DNA of 64,000 nucleotides from Zunongwangia atlantica 22II14-10F7 (GTDB lineage Bacteria; Bacteroidota; Bacteroidia; Flavobacteriales; Flavobacteriaceae), in contig NZ_ARYN01000002.1 in assembly GCF_002094855.1 (NCBI RefSeq), positions 186,001-250,000 on the forward strand, written 5' to 3'. The notes under the pieces were generated by a model. It saw only the letters and a program-made list of their open reading frames with translations, was not told the DNA's origin and did not search any database. Both the position numbers and the translations under genes were made by a program. Shown one piece after another: positions 9,520 through 17,653 of the stretch. Within the stretch, counting starts at the first letter, position 1. Every line of letters begins with the position of its first letter.

Positions 9520-10620
9520 ATGAAAATCAAACATTTTTGTATACTCTTCTACTTCGTTTTTACAGGAGTATACAGTCAGGAATCCAGAAAAGACTGGAAA
9601 GAAGGAGATTTAACCTGGGCCGACTTTAAAGAGCTTGAAATTTCCTTTGAAAATTCAATTTCAGAATTAAAATATGTCATTGGTTACACCCCGAGTAAAG
9701 AAAAAGTAAACGATACCGTGTTTTTTAGATTACAAAGTTTTTGTTTTATCGATACACAGCTTTCGTGGGTAAACCCTAAATTCAAAACACCAGAAAACCT
9801 TCAGTATAACCAGGTAATCTTTAATATTGCAGAATTATACCGAAGAAAATTACAATATGATCTGGATCACCTCGGCTCCTATTTTTCAGCTGAAACCGTT
9901 TTTCAGAATCAATACGAAGCACTGAATAATGAAGTTGAAATTTTTCAAAGCCAAAGCCGAAACGGAAGAGATCACGAAATTGTACAGGAATGGGTTGCTA
10001 ATATAGCAGACCGTTTAGCGATTTACGAAAATAATACCATCCCAAAATATGAAAAAGCTAATTTTGGAATGGGAATGCATGTAGGCGCCGCTTACAGTTT
10101 TAGAAATGAGTCTATAAAAGAACATTTTGATAATTCGATTGGTTTTAATTTTGGTTTCGATTTTTCCTATAAAAGCTCAATATTATACATTAATATGATC
10201 ATATCTGGTGGGAATGTAGATCAAGCTTACTCAGGTAGAACTTACTGGGAAGAAGACCTGGATTATACGCTGGCCTTACTAGATTTTTCTTACGGATACG
10301 CGATTGTAGATAATCCTAAACTTAAGATCGCTCCCTTTGCAGGTCTTGCTATAACTGAATTTTCTGAAGATGACTACGATGGTGATGAAAGTGACCTTAT
10401 TATAACCGATTACAACTTTCTTTTTGGCGTAAATCTAGATTATAAAATACGAAAGCGAGTAAATATGGTGCCAAGTGTATTTTTAAGTAAAAGAGAAATT
10501 ACTGAAACCGCTATAAGATCAAGATTGTTTGTTTCTAGAAATGATTTTCACGACGATCTTAGTGGTTATTCAATAAACCTGTCTTTAGGGATATCATGGT
10601 ATTTTAGGCTATTGAAATAA
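9520..10620 (+). CDS. Secreted protein, DUF922-like N-terminus plus outer-membrane-barrel-like C-terminus; function unknown
   Basis: 366 residues from the ATG, which opens a good signal peptide (MKIKHFCILFYFVFTGVYSQ). The start at 9520 is preferred over a TTG at 9493 because that TTG belongs to a -7 box. Residues about 22-190 recall the DUF922 putative zincin (EGDLTWADFK near the start, NIAELYRRKL where DUF922 has its helix), but the HExxH-type metal motif is replaced by QYNQVIFN, so it should not be a protease. From about 195 (GMGMHVGAAYSF) alternating strands resemble a small beta-barrel. The domain relation is my reading of weak similarity; treat as unknown envelope protein. Confidence 0.75.
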   Translation: MKIKHFCILFYFVFTGVYSQESRKDWKEGDLTWADFKELEISFENSISELKYVIGYTPSKEKVNDTVFFRLQSFCFIDTQLSWVNPKFKTPENLQYNQVIFNIAELYRRKLQYDLDHLGSYFSAETVFQNQYEALNNEVEIFQSQSRNGRDHEIVQEWVANIADRLAIYENNTIPKYEKANFGMGMHVGAAYSFRNESIKEHFDNSIGFNFGFDFSYKSSILYINMIISGGNVDQAYSGRTYWEEDLDYTLALLDFSYGYAIVDNPKLKIAPFAGLAITEFSEDDYDGDESDLIITDYNFLFGVNLDYKIRKRVNMVPSVFLSKREITETAIRSRLFVSRNDFHDDLSGYSINLSLGISWYFRLLK

Positions 10621-10674
10621 TATCAGAATCATTTAAAAAACCGTTTTCTGTTAAAGTTTGAAATCTTAAGATTT

Positions 10675-10682
10675 TAGATTTG
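10675..10682 (+). promoter_or_regulatory. -7 promoter box (TAGATTTG)
   Basis: Exact TAnnTTTG match 48 bp before the ATG at 10731. It explains the spurious upstream TTG start at 10680. Confidence 0.55.
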
Positions 10683-10730
10683 CGAGTGGAGTTCAAAAAT
10701 TTTATCCTCCTAAAAAAGGAAAAGAACCCC

Positions 10731-11603
10731 ATGAAAAAGGAAATCACATTAGAAAAAGTAATTTCCAGCGCTCCCGATTTAATTCTATATGCCGCTCCCA
10801 TTATGATAGGCTTGGCACTTTTAGAATTTTACTTTAGCTGGAAAACAAAAAGAGATCTTTACGAAAAGAAAGATTTCTTGACCTCCCTAACGATAGGACT
10901 GGTCTATATTTTACAAGGTTTAGTCACCAAATCGATCATGTTTGGATTGGTGTTATGGGTTTACAATTCGGTTTCGTGGAGTATTCCCGTTAACTGGTTC
11001 ACTTCGATCTTGTGCTTTGTTGTTTTAGATTTTTGTAGATATTGGGCGCATCGTTATGGCCACGAAGTAAATTTTCTTTGGGCAACGCATGTTACGCACC
11101 ACAATTCAGAGAAATATAATCTTTCAACTTCGTTTAGATTGTCGTGGACACAGCAGATAAAAGTGATCTTTTTTATCCCGATTAGTTTTTTAGGCTTCCA
11201 CCCTGTTGTGTTTTTTATTTGTCACCAAATTGCTGTTTTATATCAGTTTTGGATTCATACTGAATTAATCGACAGAATGCCAAAATGGTTTAATTTCTTC
11301 TTCGTGACGCCTTCGCATCACCGCGTTCACCACGGAAGAAATGAAAATTACCTGGATAAAAATTATGGTTCAACCTTTATAATCTGGGATCGTATGTTTG
11401 GCACTTTTGAGCCAGAAACTGAAAAATCGATCTACGGAATTATAGATCAGCCAAAACATTTTAATCCTGTGAAGCATGTTTTTCATGTCTGGGTAGATAT
11501 TTTTAAAAATATGCGCCGCGCAGGAAGTATAAAAAAGGCTTTATGGATTTTTGTAGCGCCACCAAGCTCACTAGAGAAAAATCCCGGTAAAAAAGATGCT
11601 TAA
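10731..11603 (+). CDS. Fatty acid hydroxylase / sterol desaturase superfamily membrane protein
   Basis: 290 residues from ATG at 10731. A di-iron integral membrane oxygenase of the hydroxylase superfamily. The three histidine clusters are present: H107-RYG-H111, H120-VT-HH124 and H197-RV-HH201, with a further H157/H165/H176 set in the middle. About four membrane segments lie near 20-45, 65-100 and 145-175. In Bacteroidetes such proteins hydroxylate lipids or carotenoids; the substrate cannot be told here, as neither neighbour is a lipid gene. Preceded by its own -7 box and closed by a strong terminator, so it is probably a single-gene transcript. Confidence 0.88.
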   Translation: MKKEITLEKVISSAPDLILYAAPIMIGLALLEFYFSWKTKRDLYEKKDFLTSLTIGLVYILQGLVTKSIMFGLVLWVYNSVSWSIPVNWFTSILCFVVLDFCRYWAHRYGHEVNFLWATHVTHHNSEKYNLSTSFRLSWTQQIKVIFFIPISFLGFHPVVFFICHQIAVLYQFWIHTELIDRMPKWFNFFFVTPSHHRVHHGRNENYLDKNYGSTFIIWDRMFGTFEPETEKSIYGIIDQPKHFNPVKHVFHVWVDIFKNMRRAGSIKKALWIFVAPPSSLEKNPGKKDA

Positions 11604-11642
11604 AAATAACGAATCTCGCCTGTTAGCGAGATTCGTTATTTT
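11603..11642. terminator. Bidirectional terminator between convergent genes
   Basis: 17-bp perfect inverted repeat starting AAAATAACGAATCTCGC with a 6-base loop. T runs flank it on both strands, so it can end the hydroxylase gene (+) and the isomerase-like gene (-). Confidence 0.92.
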
Positions 11643-11660
11643 TTGATCCTATTTTTAGAA

Positions 11661-12548
11661 CTATACGTCGCAAATTTTAATACCTTCTTTTAAGGCTGCC
11701 AGTTTATCATCGTAAGTTGGGATAAACTCTTGTGCTAAATAACCATCAAAACCGGTTTCTATTACCGCTTTGATAATCGCCGGGTAAAATAATTCCTGCG
11801 AATCATTAATTTCATTTCTACCAGGAACGCCACCAGTATGATAGTGATTAATGTATTTATGATGTTTTCTAATCGTAGCAATCACATCACCTTCCATAAT
11901 TTGCATATGATACACATCGTAAAGCAGTTTAAAGTTTGGCATTTCTGTACGTTTAGCCAGCTCTACACCCCATTCTGTATGATCGCACATATAATCATGG
12001 TGATCTACTTTACTGTTTAAAAGCTCCATCACAAGATTTACATTACGTTCTTGTGCATATTCCAACAATGGTTTTAAACCTGTTACGCAGTTTTTAAATC
12101 CGGTTTCATCGTCCATTCCACGGCGATTACCAGAAAAAACAATCACATTCTTTATTCCGTGATTCGAAGCTTTTTCGATTAAAGGCATGTAAGATTCCTG
12201 CAAATGCTGATGGTTTTTAACTTCGTTAAATCCGTTTTCGATATTTGCAAAAGTATCTGTAGCCATAGAACATTCAAGACCATATTTTTCAACAGTTTCC
12301 CATTCTTCAGGCTTTAAAAGATCGATTCCTTTTAATCCAATTTCTGCAGCATTTTTTGCAAATTCCTCCAAAGGAATACTTTGATAGCACCAGCGGCAGG
12401 CAGAGTGTTTAATATTATTTTTTAAACGTTTCATATTTAGGTTGGTTGGTTTTGCTTCAGCCTCCAATGCAATCATTGGGCTTAAACCTAAAACTCCAGC
12501 TCCCATTGCCATTGCCTTAATCGCAGATCTTCGATTTGTCTTACTCAT
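11661..12548 (-). CDS. Hydroxypyruvate isomerase-like TIM-barrel protein with Tat-like leader
   Basis: 295 residues of the sugar-phosphate isomerase/epimerase (AP endonuclease 2-like) barrel, closest in style to the hydroxypyruvate isomerase family. The N-terminus NRRSAIKAMAMGAG is a twin-arginine-type leader ending near EAEA (about 32), so it may be exported folded with its metal. Likely metal and substrate residues lie in VMELLN, LYDVYHMQ, YINHYHTG and AQEFIP. The neighbouring operator-like site (12569-12586) ends 21 bp before its start and is shared with the galactose genes, suggesting a role in handling a related sugar. The actual substrate is unknown. Confidence 0.82.
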   Translation of the reverse strand: MSKTNRRSAIKAMAMGAGVLGLSPMIALEAEAKPTNLNMKRLKNNIKHSACRWCYQSIPLEEFAKNAAEIGLKGIDLLKPEEWETVEKYGLECSMATDTFANIENGFNEVKNHQHLQESYMPLIEKASNHGIKNVIVFSGNRRGMDDETGFKNCVTGLKPLLEYAQERNVNLVMELLNSKVDHHDYMCDHTEWGVELAKRTEMPNFKLLYDVYHMQIMEGDVIATIRKHHKYINHYHTGGVPGRNEINDSQELFYPAIIKAVIETGFDGYLAQEFIPTYDDKLAALKEGIKICDV

Positions 12549-12568
12549 CCTTTTCAGAAATTATTAAT

Positions 12569-12586
12569 AAGCGTAAAATATACATT
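12569..12586. promoter_or_regulatory. Operator-like site 1 of 4 (galactose region)
   Basis: AAGCGTAAAATATACATT. It matches the shared pattern AA[AG]CGTAWWWTWTAC[AG]NT also found at 13356, 13424 (minus strand) and 17623 (minus strand). It lies 21 bp upstream of the isomerase-like start codon. Confidence 0.65.
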
Positions 12587-12650
12587 ATAAATTAAAAACC
12601 GACTTTAAATCTTATAATTTTAATAAAATATCAAATAAAATTGATTCAAT

Positions 12651-13355
12651 TTAAGCAATCTCGAAGTTATACCCAGATTTCACCAGCTTTTGATAATTAT
12701 CATAATCAAACTTATACAGAAAAGCGCCTCTTCGTGATGAGCTTTTATCTTTCTCATTCAGCTTAATTAATAATCCCAGTGACATTAATTTTTTTCTGAA
12801 ATTTCTATCATCCAGTTTCTTTTGATAAATAGCTTCGTATAAAGATTGTAACTGCGGGATCGTAAATTTTTCTGGTAGAAGCTCAAAACCTATAGGTTGA
12901 TATCTGGCTTTACGTTTTAATCGTGCCATTGCATCTTCTACCATCTGTGAATGATCTAACACCAGCTCTGGCAATTCTTCTAATTCGAACCAATGCGCAC
13001 CGTGCTTTTCTGTTAGTTCTTTATCGTAATCGTCGATTCTAATCAAAGCAAATTGTGCTATAGAAACACAGCGATAGCCAGGATCACGATCTGCCAAACC
13101 GTAAGCTTTAAGTTGCTCCATAAAAACATTGTCTAAACCTGTAATTTCGGTAAGTACACGTTTGGCGGCAACGCTTACGTCTTCTTCCATTCGTACAAAG
13201 CTTCCTATCAAAGACCAGGTTCCCAAAAATGGCTCTACCCTACGTTTAAAAACGAGTAGTTTCAACTTCCCTGCATCAAAACCAAAAATAATACAGTCGG
13301 TTGCTACATACATTTTATCTTTTTGGACGTATAGATCTTTTAAAGCTGGCGTCAT
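12651..13355 (-). CDS. Nudix-fold transcriptional regulator with winged helix, likely galactose regulator
   Basis: 234 residues: a Nudix domain (about 15-150) then a winged-helix DNA-binding domain (about 155-225), the layout of NrtR/AraR-type regulators. The Nudix box is GSFVRMEEDV... RVLTEITGL. Against GX5EX7REUXEEXGU, two of the three catalytic-helix glutamates are replaced (REUxEE read as RVLTEI), so hydrolysis is unlikely and the domain should sense a ligand. It is divergent from galK, and an operator-like site touches its own start codon (13356-13373), implying autoregulation. A sugar-sensing relative (AraR) is known from Bacteroides. That this one senses galactose or a derivative is inference from neighbours. 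Confidence 0.85.
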   Translation of the reverse strand: MTPALKDLYVQKDKMYVATDCIIFGFDAGKLKLLVFKRRVEPFLGTWSLIGSFVRMEEDVSVAAKRVLTEITGLDNVFMEQLKAYGLADRDPGYRCVSIAQFALIRIDDYDKELTEKHGAHWFELEELPELVLDHSQMVEDAMARLKRKARYQPIGFELLPEKFTIPQLQSLYEAIYQKKLDDRNFRKKLMSLGLLIKLNEKDKSSSRRGAFLYKFDYDNYQKLVKSGYNFEIA

Positions 13356-13373
13356 AAGCGTATTTTATACAGT
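13356..13373. promoter_or_regulatory. Operator-like site 2 of 4, abutting the regulator start
   Basis: AAGCGTATTTTATACAGT with the palindromic core GTATTTTATAC. It lies immediately upstream of the regulator's ATG (minus strand), so bound protein would block its own transcription or the 5' end of its message. Confidence 0.65.
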
Positions 13374-13423
13374 TTGCTGTTAAATATAGGGAAATAGTTA
13401 AAAAATAATCAATTAAAAAGATG

Positions 13424-13441
13424 AATGTAAATTTTACGTTT
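13424..13441. promoter_or_regulatory. Operator-like site 3 of 4, in the galK promoter
   Basis: Minus-strand reading AAACGTAAAATTTACATT; core GTAAA-T-TTTAC is a perfect palindrome. It sits 2 bp upstream of the galK -7 box, in the spacer where a -33 element would be, so binding would directly affect RNA polymerase. Confidence 0.7.
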
Positions 13442-13443
13442 AT

Positions 13444-13451
13444 TATATTTG
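13444..13451 (+). promoter_or_regulatory. galK -7 promoter box (TATATTTG)
   Basis: Exact TAnnTTTG match, 28 bp before the galK start codon and directly downstream of operator-like site 3. There is no TTG at the expected -33 distance, which may mean the promoter is weak alone. Confidence 0.65.
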
Positions 13452-13479
13452 ATCTATAAATTTACTAAAAATAAGCACA

Positions 13480-14643
13480 TTGAGTACTTCAACCAACGCG
13501 CAAAAATTACCGGAAGCTTTTACAGATTTTAAGCCTAGCATTAAAGTGGCTTCTCCCGGAAGAATAAATCTAATTGGCGAGCATACAGATTATAACAATG
13601 GTTTTGTGATGCCTACCGCAATCGATAAAAAAATCTATTTCGAATTTAAAGAAAACGGGACAGATAGTACCTGTCGTATTTATAGCGCTACCTATAACGC
13701 CTATTTAGAATTTGATCATAACAATTTATCGATAAGCGAAAAATCCTGGGAAAACTATGTTTTAGGAGTAACTAACGAAATCAAGGTTTTAGGAAAATCT
13801 TTAAAAGGATTTGATTGTATCATTAAAAGCGACCTTTCTACCGGTGCAGGAATTAGTTCTTCTGCGGCCTTAGAATGTGGTTTTGCTTCAGGACTAAATG
13901 CTCTGTTTGATCTTGGTTTAAGCAAAGTTGAAATTACTCAGCTATCGCAAAAAGCCGAACATAATTTTGTAGGTAATAAATGCGGAATTATGGATCAATA
14001 TGCTTCAGTAATGAGCAAACAGGATCATATTATTCTTTTGGATTGTGAAAGTTTACATGCTGAATATATTCCCGCAGATTTTAAATCCTGTAAATTGTTA
14101 TTGCTGAATACCAATGTTTCCCACAATCTTGCCGATAGCGAATATAATACGCGTAGACAGGAATGTGAGGCTGCTGTTGAAGTGATTCAGAAAAAATATC
14201 CGGAAGTAAAAAGTCTGCGTGACGTAAATCTTGAAATGCTTGAAGAATTTAAAGCAGAGTTAGAAGGAAAACAATACCAAAGAGCACGTTACGTGATCGA
14301 AGAAAACGAGCGTGTAATCAATGCTACAACGGCAATAAAAGCAGGAGAGCTTAACGAATTTGGAGGTTTAATGTATGGATCTCACGACGGACTTCAGCAT
14401 AATTATGAAGTAAGTTGCCCAGAGCTCGACTTTTTGGTTGAGTTTTCCAGAGATAAAGATTACATCTATGGTTCCCGAATGATGGGTGGTGGTTTTGGCG
14501 GCTGTACCATTAATTTAATTGAAGCTGATAAGATCGACGAATATGTTGCTGAAGCTGCTGAAGCTTACTTCAAAAAATTCAATATAAAATTAGATACTAT
14601 TGCTGTTTCACCAAGTGAAGGAACAATCGTAGAAAAATTATAA
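13480..14643 (+). CDS. galK: Galactokinase
   Basis: 387 residues. Phosphorylates galactose at C1 using ATP, the first Leloir step. GHMP-kinase motifs are clear: PGRINLIGEHTDYNNGFVMP near the N-terminus (sugar binding), LSTGAGISSSAALE (phosphate loop) and MMGGGFGGCTINLI near the C-terminus. The start is a TTG: no in-frame ATG lies upstream or before the first conserved motif, and TTG gives a normal-length leader (STSTNAQKL). galT follows after 23 bp. The -7 box and the shared operator upstream suggest control by the divergent Nudix-type regulator. Confidence 0.96.
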   Translation: MSTSTNAQKLPEAFTDFKPSIKVASPGRINLIGEHTDYNNGFVMPTAIDKKIYFEFKENGTDSTCRIYSATYNAYLEFDHNNLSISEKSWENYVLGVTNEIKVLGKSLKGFDCIIKSDLSTGAGISSSAALECGFASGLNALFDLGLSKVEITQLSQKAEHNFVGNKCGIMDQYASVMSKQDHIILLDCESLHAEYIPADFKSCKLLLLNTNVSHNLADSEYNTRRQECEAAVEVIQKKYPEVKSLRDVNLEMLEEFKAELEGKQYQRARYVIEENERVINATTAIKAGELNEFGGLMYGSHDGLQHNYEVSCPELDFLVEFSRDKDYIYGSRMMGGGFGGCTINLIEADKIDEYVAEAAEAYFKKFNIKLDTIAVSPSEGTIVEKL

Positions 14644-14666
14644 TTACTAATTAGAAAACGATAAAA

Positions 14667-15707
14667 ATGAGTCACGATATTAATTCGATCCCTCATAGAA
14701 GATATAATATTCTAACCGGCGAATGGATTCTTTGTTCCCCGCATCGTACAAAGCGACCATGGCAGGGGAAAACCGAAAAGGATACAACGCCTAAAAAAGA
14801 AACTTACGATCCCAGCTGTTATTTATGCCCGGGAAATACAAGAAGTACTGGCGATAAAAACCCAGATTATAAAGAACCTTATACTTTTATAAACGACTTT
14901 TCTGCGCTTTTGATCGATAGCCCTGTGGCAACTCAGGAAAATGGATTAATGAAAGCGGAAACCGAAGTTGGTATTTGTAAAGTGGTGTGCTTTTCTCCAG
15001 ATCACTCGCTTACCCTTCCACTTATGGAAGAAGAAGATATTACCAAAGTAGTGAAAACCTGGAAAAAAGAATATGCCGAGTTAGGCAGCCAGGAAAACAT
15101 TAATTACGTTCAAATCTTTGAAAATAAAGGCGCCATTATGGGTTGTAGTAATCCGCATCCACATGGGCAAATCTGGTCGCAAATGTCTATCCCAACCGAA
15201 ATCGAAAAAAAATCGAAGCATTTTAAAGAATATTGGGATAAGAATCAAAGCAGTTTACTTGGGGATTATATAAAACAGGAATTAGAGGCTAAAGAGCGTA
15301 TAATTGTTGAAAATGAATACTTTGTTGCACTAGTACCTTATTGGGCAGTTTGGCCTTATGAGATTATGATCGCTCCAAAAAAACATCAACAACATATTGG
15401 GCAGTTAAATGAAGAAGAAGAAAAAGCTTTTGCTGAAATTCTTAAAAAACTGACCATAAAATATGATAACCTGTTTGAAACCTCATTCCCATATTCAAGC
15501 GGAATTCATCAAATCCCGACTGATGGTTCAGATTATCCTGAATGGCATTGGCACATGAGTTTTTATCCGCCACTTTTACGTTCAGCTACCGTGAAAAAAT
15601 TTATGGTAGGTTACGAAATGTTTGCCGGCCCACAACGAGATATTACTGCAGAGCAGGCTGCCAAAACTTTACAAAATCTAAGTGATATTCATTATTTAAA
15701 GCAATAA
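14667..15707 (+). CDS. galT: Galactose-1-phosphate uridylyltransferase
   Basis: 346 residues, the usual size. Exchanges UDP-glucose and galactose-1-phosphate. The active-site NPHPHGQIW carries the nucleophilic His of the His-Pro-His triad; CYLCPGN supplies zinc-site cysteines, and the C-terminal half has EWHWHMSFYPPLLRS. Second gene of the galK-galT transcript, ended by a strong bidirectional terminator. No galE is present in the window, so UDP-galactose epimerase must be elsewhere. Confidence 0.96.
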   Translation: MSHDINSIPHRRYNILTGEWILCSPHRTKRPWQGKTEKDTTPKKETYDPSCYLCPGNTRSTGDKNPDYKEPYTFINDFSALLIDSPVATQENGLMKAETEVGICKVVCFSPDHSLTLPLMEEEDITKVVKTWKKEYAELGSQENINYVQIFENKGAIMGCSNPHPHGQIWSQMSIPTEIEKKSKHFKEYWDKNQSSLLGDYIKQELEAKERIIVENEYFVALVPYWAVWPYEIMIAPKKHQQHIGQLNEEEEKAFAEILKKLTIKYDNLFETSFPYSSGIHQIPTDGSDYPEWHWHMSFYPPLLRSATVKKFMVGYEMFAGPQRDITAEQAAKTLQNLSDIHYLKQ

Positions 15708-15732
15708 TTTTTCCAACTAAACCAACCAATAA

Positions 15733-15765
15733 AAAAATCCCGAAGTGTAATGCTTCGGGATTTTT
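15733..15765. terminator. Bidirectional terminator, galT / symporter
   Basis: 13-bp perfect stem AAAAATCCCGAAG/CTTCGGGATTTTT with a 7-base loop between convergent galT and symporter genes; A/T runs on both sides. Confidence 0.92.
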
Positions 15766-15790
15766 GCTTTTTATATGTTTTTTCTGATTT

Positions 15791-17473
15791 CTACCAGAAC
15801 ATAGCGTACAACATCGCAACAATTAAAATGATCGCAAAACTACCAATATTGAAAATTGGCCCTGTTTTGAAAAGATCCTTGCTAAGTTTAATAGATTTCT
15901 CCTGAATTTTACCACCCGTTTCAAGGTAAGTAATGATCACCATAATGATCATCGTCAAGATCCAGGTCGCCATCATTTGATGCATAAACGGCCAGGTAAC
16001 AAAGAATGGTGATTCCATCCAACCATTTGGCCCTATTTTGAAATATAATGCAATTGGGATAGAAACCAATACTCCCCAAATCGCCGCATTATTTGTAGTT
16101 TTTCTCCAGAATAAACCTAGCATAAATACTGCTAATATTCCCGGACTAACAACACCGGTATATTCCTGAATATATTGGAAAACCTGTCCTAAACTTTTTA
16201 ATTGTGGCGCCAGAATAATTGCAATAACTAAAGCTATAGAAGCTGTTACCCTACCGACATTTACCAATCCTTTTTCTGAAGTTCCTGCTTTCTCCTGGAA
16301 AAATGGCTTATAAATATCCATAGTAAAGATCGTAGCGGTAGAGTTTAGCATTGAAGCTAAAGAAGATACAATGGCTGCTGCAAGAGCGGCTAAAACAAGT
16401 CCTTTTAAACCTGCTGGTACAAATTCTTTAATTAACCAGGGCGCTGCGTTATCATTAATAATTCTTCCGTTTTCACCAAAGAAAGAAGCGCTGGTTACAC
16501 CTTCAGTAATTGCTCCACCTGCATCGGTATTCATTACAAAAGCAATAATCCCCGGAATTACTGTAATAAGCGGAATTAATATTTTTAAAAATCCTGCAAG
16601 CACGATACCACGCTGAGATTCCTTTAAACTCTTAGCTGCAAGTGTTCTCTGGATAATATACTGGTTAAAGCCCCAATAGTAAAGGTTAGCAACCCAAAGA
16701 CCACCAACTAATACAGCGATTCCCGGTAAATCCCACCATGCATCTTTCCCGTTTGGTGTAATAATTTCGCCTTTATCAAGGATCATAGAAAATTTCTCTG
16801 GTACCTGCTCGTAAACTTCAGCCATACCGGTAAAAATGTTTCCGTCACTAGAAACGTGTTCTAAAGCGATATACGTAGTTATTAAACCTCCAATAACCAA
16901 AAGCACTACTTGTACAACATCTGTCCATGCTACAGCAGATAAACCACCATAAAGCGAATATGCTGCTGCAAATAAAGCCAGACCAATAATACACTCCATA
17001 AAAATAGCTCCATCACCACTACCAATAATCGTATCTAAGGCAGTAGCTCCTAAATATAGAACTGAAGTAAGGTTAACGAATATGAATAAACAAATCCAAA
17101 AAACGGCCAAAATCGTCTTTAGGTTTTTACTATAACGAACTTCAATAAACTCTGGAATAGTATAAAGTTTCTTTTCAATAAAAATAGGTAAGAAAAATTT
17201 ACCCACAACAATTAAAGTGATCGCAGCCATCCATTCGTAAGAAGCAATAGCCAGACCCAATGCAAAACCAGAACCAGACATCCCGATAAACTGTTCTGCA
17301 GAAATATTGGCTGCAATTAAAGATGCACCAATCGCCCACCAGGGTAAAGACTTACTGGCCAGGAAGTAATCCTCTGAAGTATCCCCTTTGCCTCGAGAAA
17401 CCCATAATCCTACCCCGATTATAAGTAACGCGTAAGCAACGAATACTATCACGTCTAATAATTCAAATTCCAT
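15791..17473 (-). CDS. Sodium/galactose symporter (SSS family, vSGLT-like)
   Basis: 560 residues with about 14 membrane segments. The sequence closely follows Vibrio vSGLT as I remember it: NISAEQFIGMSGSG, ASYEWM, VANLYYWGFNQYIIQRTLAAK, AAAIVSSLASMLNSTATIFTMD and FQYIQEYTG are all present. N56, Q61, Y79 and E80 align with the vSGLT sugar-site residues N64, Q69, Y87 and E88 at a constant offset of 8, so Na+-driven galactose (or glucose) uptake is likely. It lies between galT and galM, with an operator-like site 150 bp upstream of its start. Inner membrane; would feed galK. Confidence 0.93.
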   Translation of the reverse strand: MEFELLDVIVFVAYALLIIGVGLWVSRGKGDTSEDYFLASKSLPWWAIGASLIAANISAEQFIGMSGSGFALGLAIASYEWMAAITLIVVGKFFLPIFIEKKLYTIPEFIEVRYSKNLKTILAVFWICLFIFVNLTSVLYLGATALDTIIGSGDGAIFMECIIGLALFAAAYSLYGGLSAVAWTDVVQVVLLVIGGLITTYIALEHVSSDGNIFTGMAEVYEQVPEKFSMILDKGEIITPNGKDAWWDLPGIAVLVGGLWVANLYYWGFNQYIIQRTLAAKSLKESQRGIVLAGFLKILIPLITVIPGIIAFVMNTDAGGAITEGVTSASFFGENGRIINDNAAPWLIKEFVPAGLKGLVLAALAAAIVSSLASMLNSTATIFTMDIYKPFFQEKAGTSEKGLVNVGRVTASIALVIAIILAPQLKSLGQVFQYIQEYTGVVSPGILAVFMLGLFWRKTTNNAAIWGVLVSIPIALYFKIGPNGWMESPFFVTWPFMHQMMATWILTMIIMVIITYLETGGKIQEKSIKLSKDLFKTGPIFNIGSFAIILIVAMLYAMFW

Positions 17474-17622
17474 ATAAAATAAGTTTAGATTGTATTTTAA
17501 GAAAATCTCAAAAGTTGATAATAAATCGATGTAGTGTCTTAGAATTAGAAAACTTCACCGTATCCCAAATGAAATAAAATTTTCACAATATTTTGCTAAA
17601 GATATTACTTTTTTGCTTTATA

Positions 17623-17640
17623 AACGTAAAAAATACGCTT
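17623..17640. promoter_or_regulatory. Operator-like site 4 of 4, upstream of the symporter
   Basis: Minus-strand reading AAGCGTATTTTTTACGTT, matching the other three sites. It lies between the galM stop and the symporter start (150 bp upstream of the latter). A near -7 element (TATCTTTA, minus strand) follows it. Confidence 0.6.
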
Positions 17641-17653
17641 ATAGTCGAAAATA

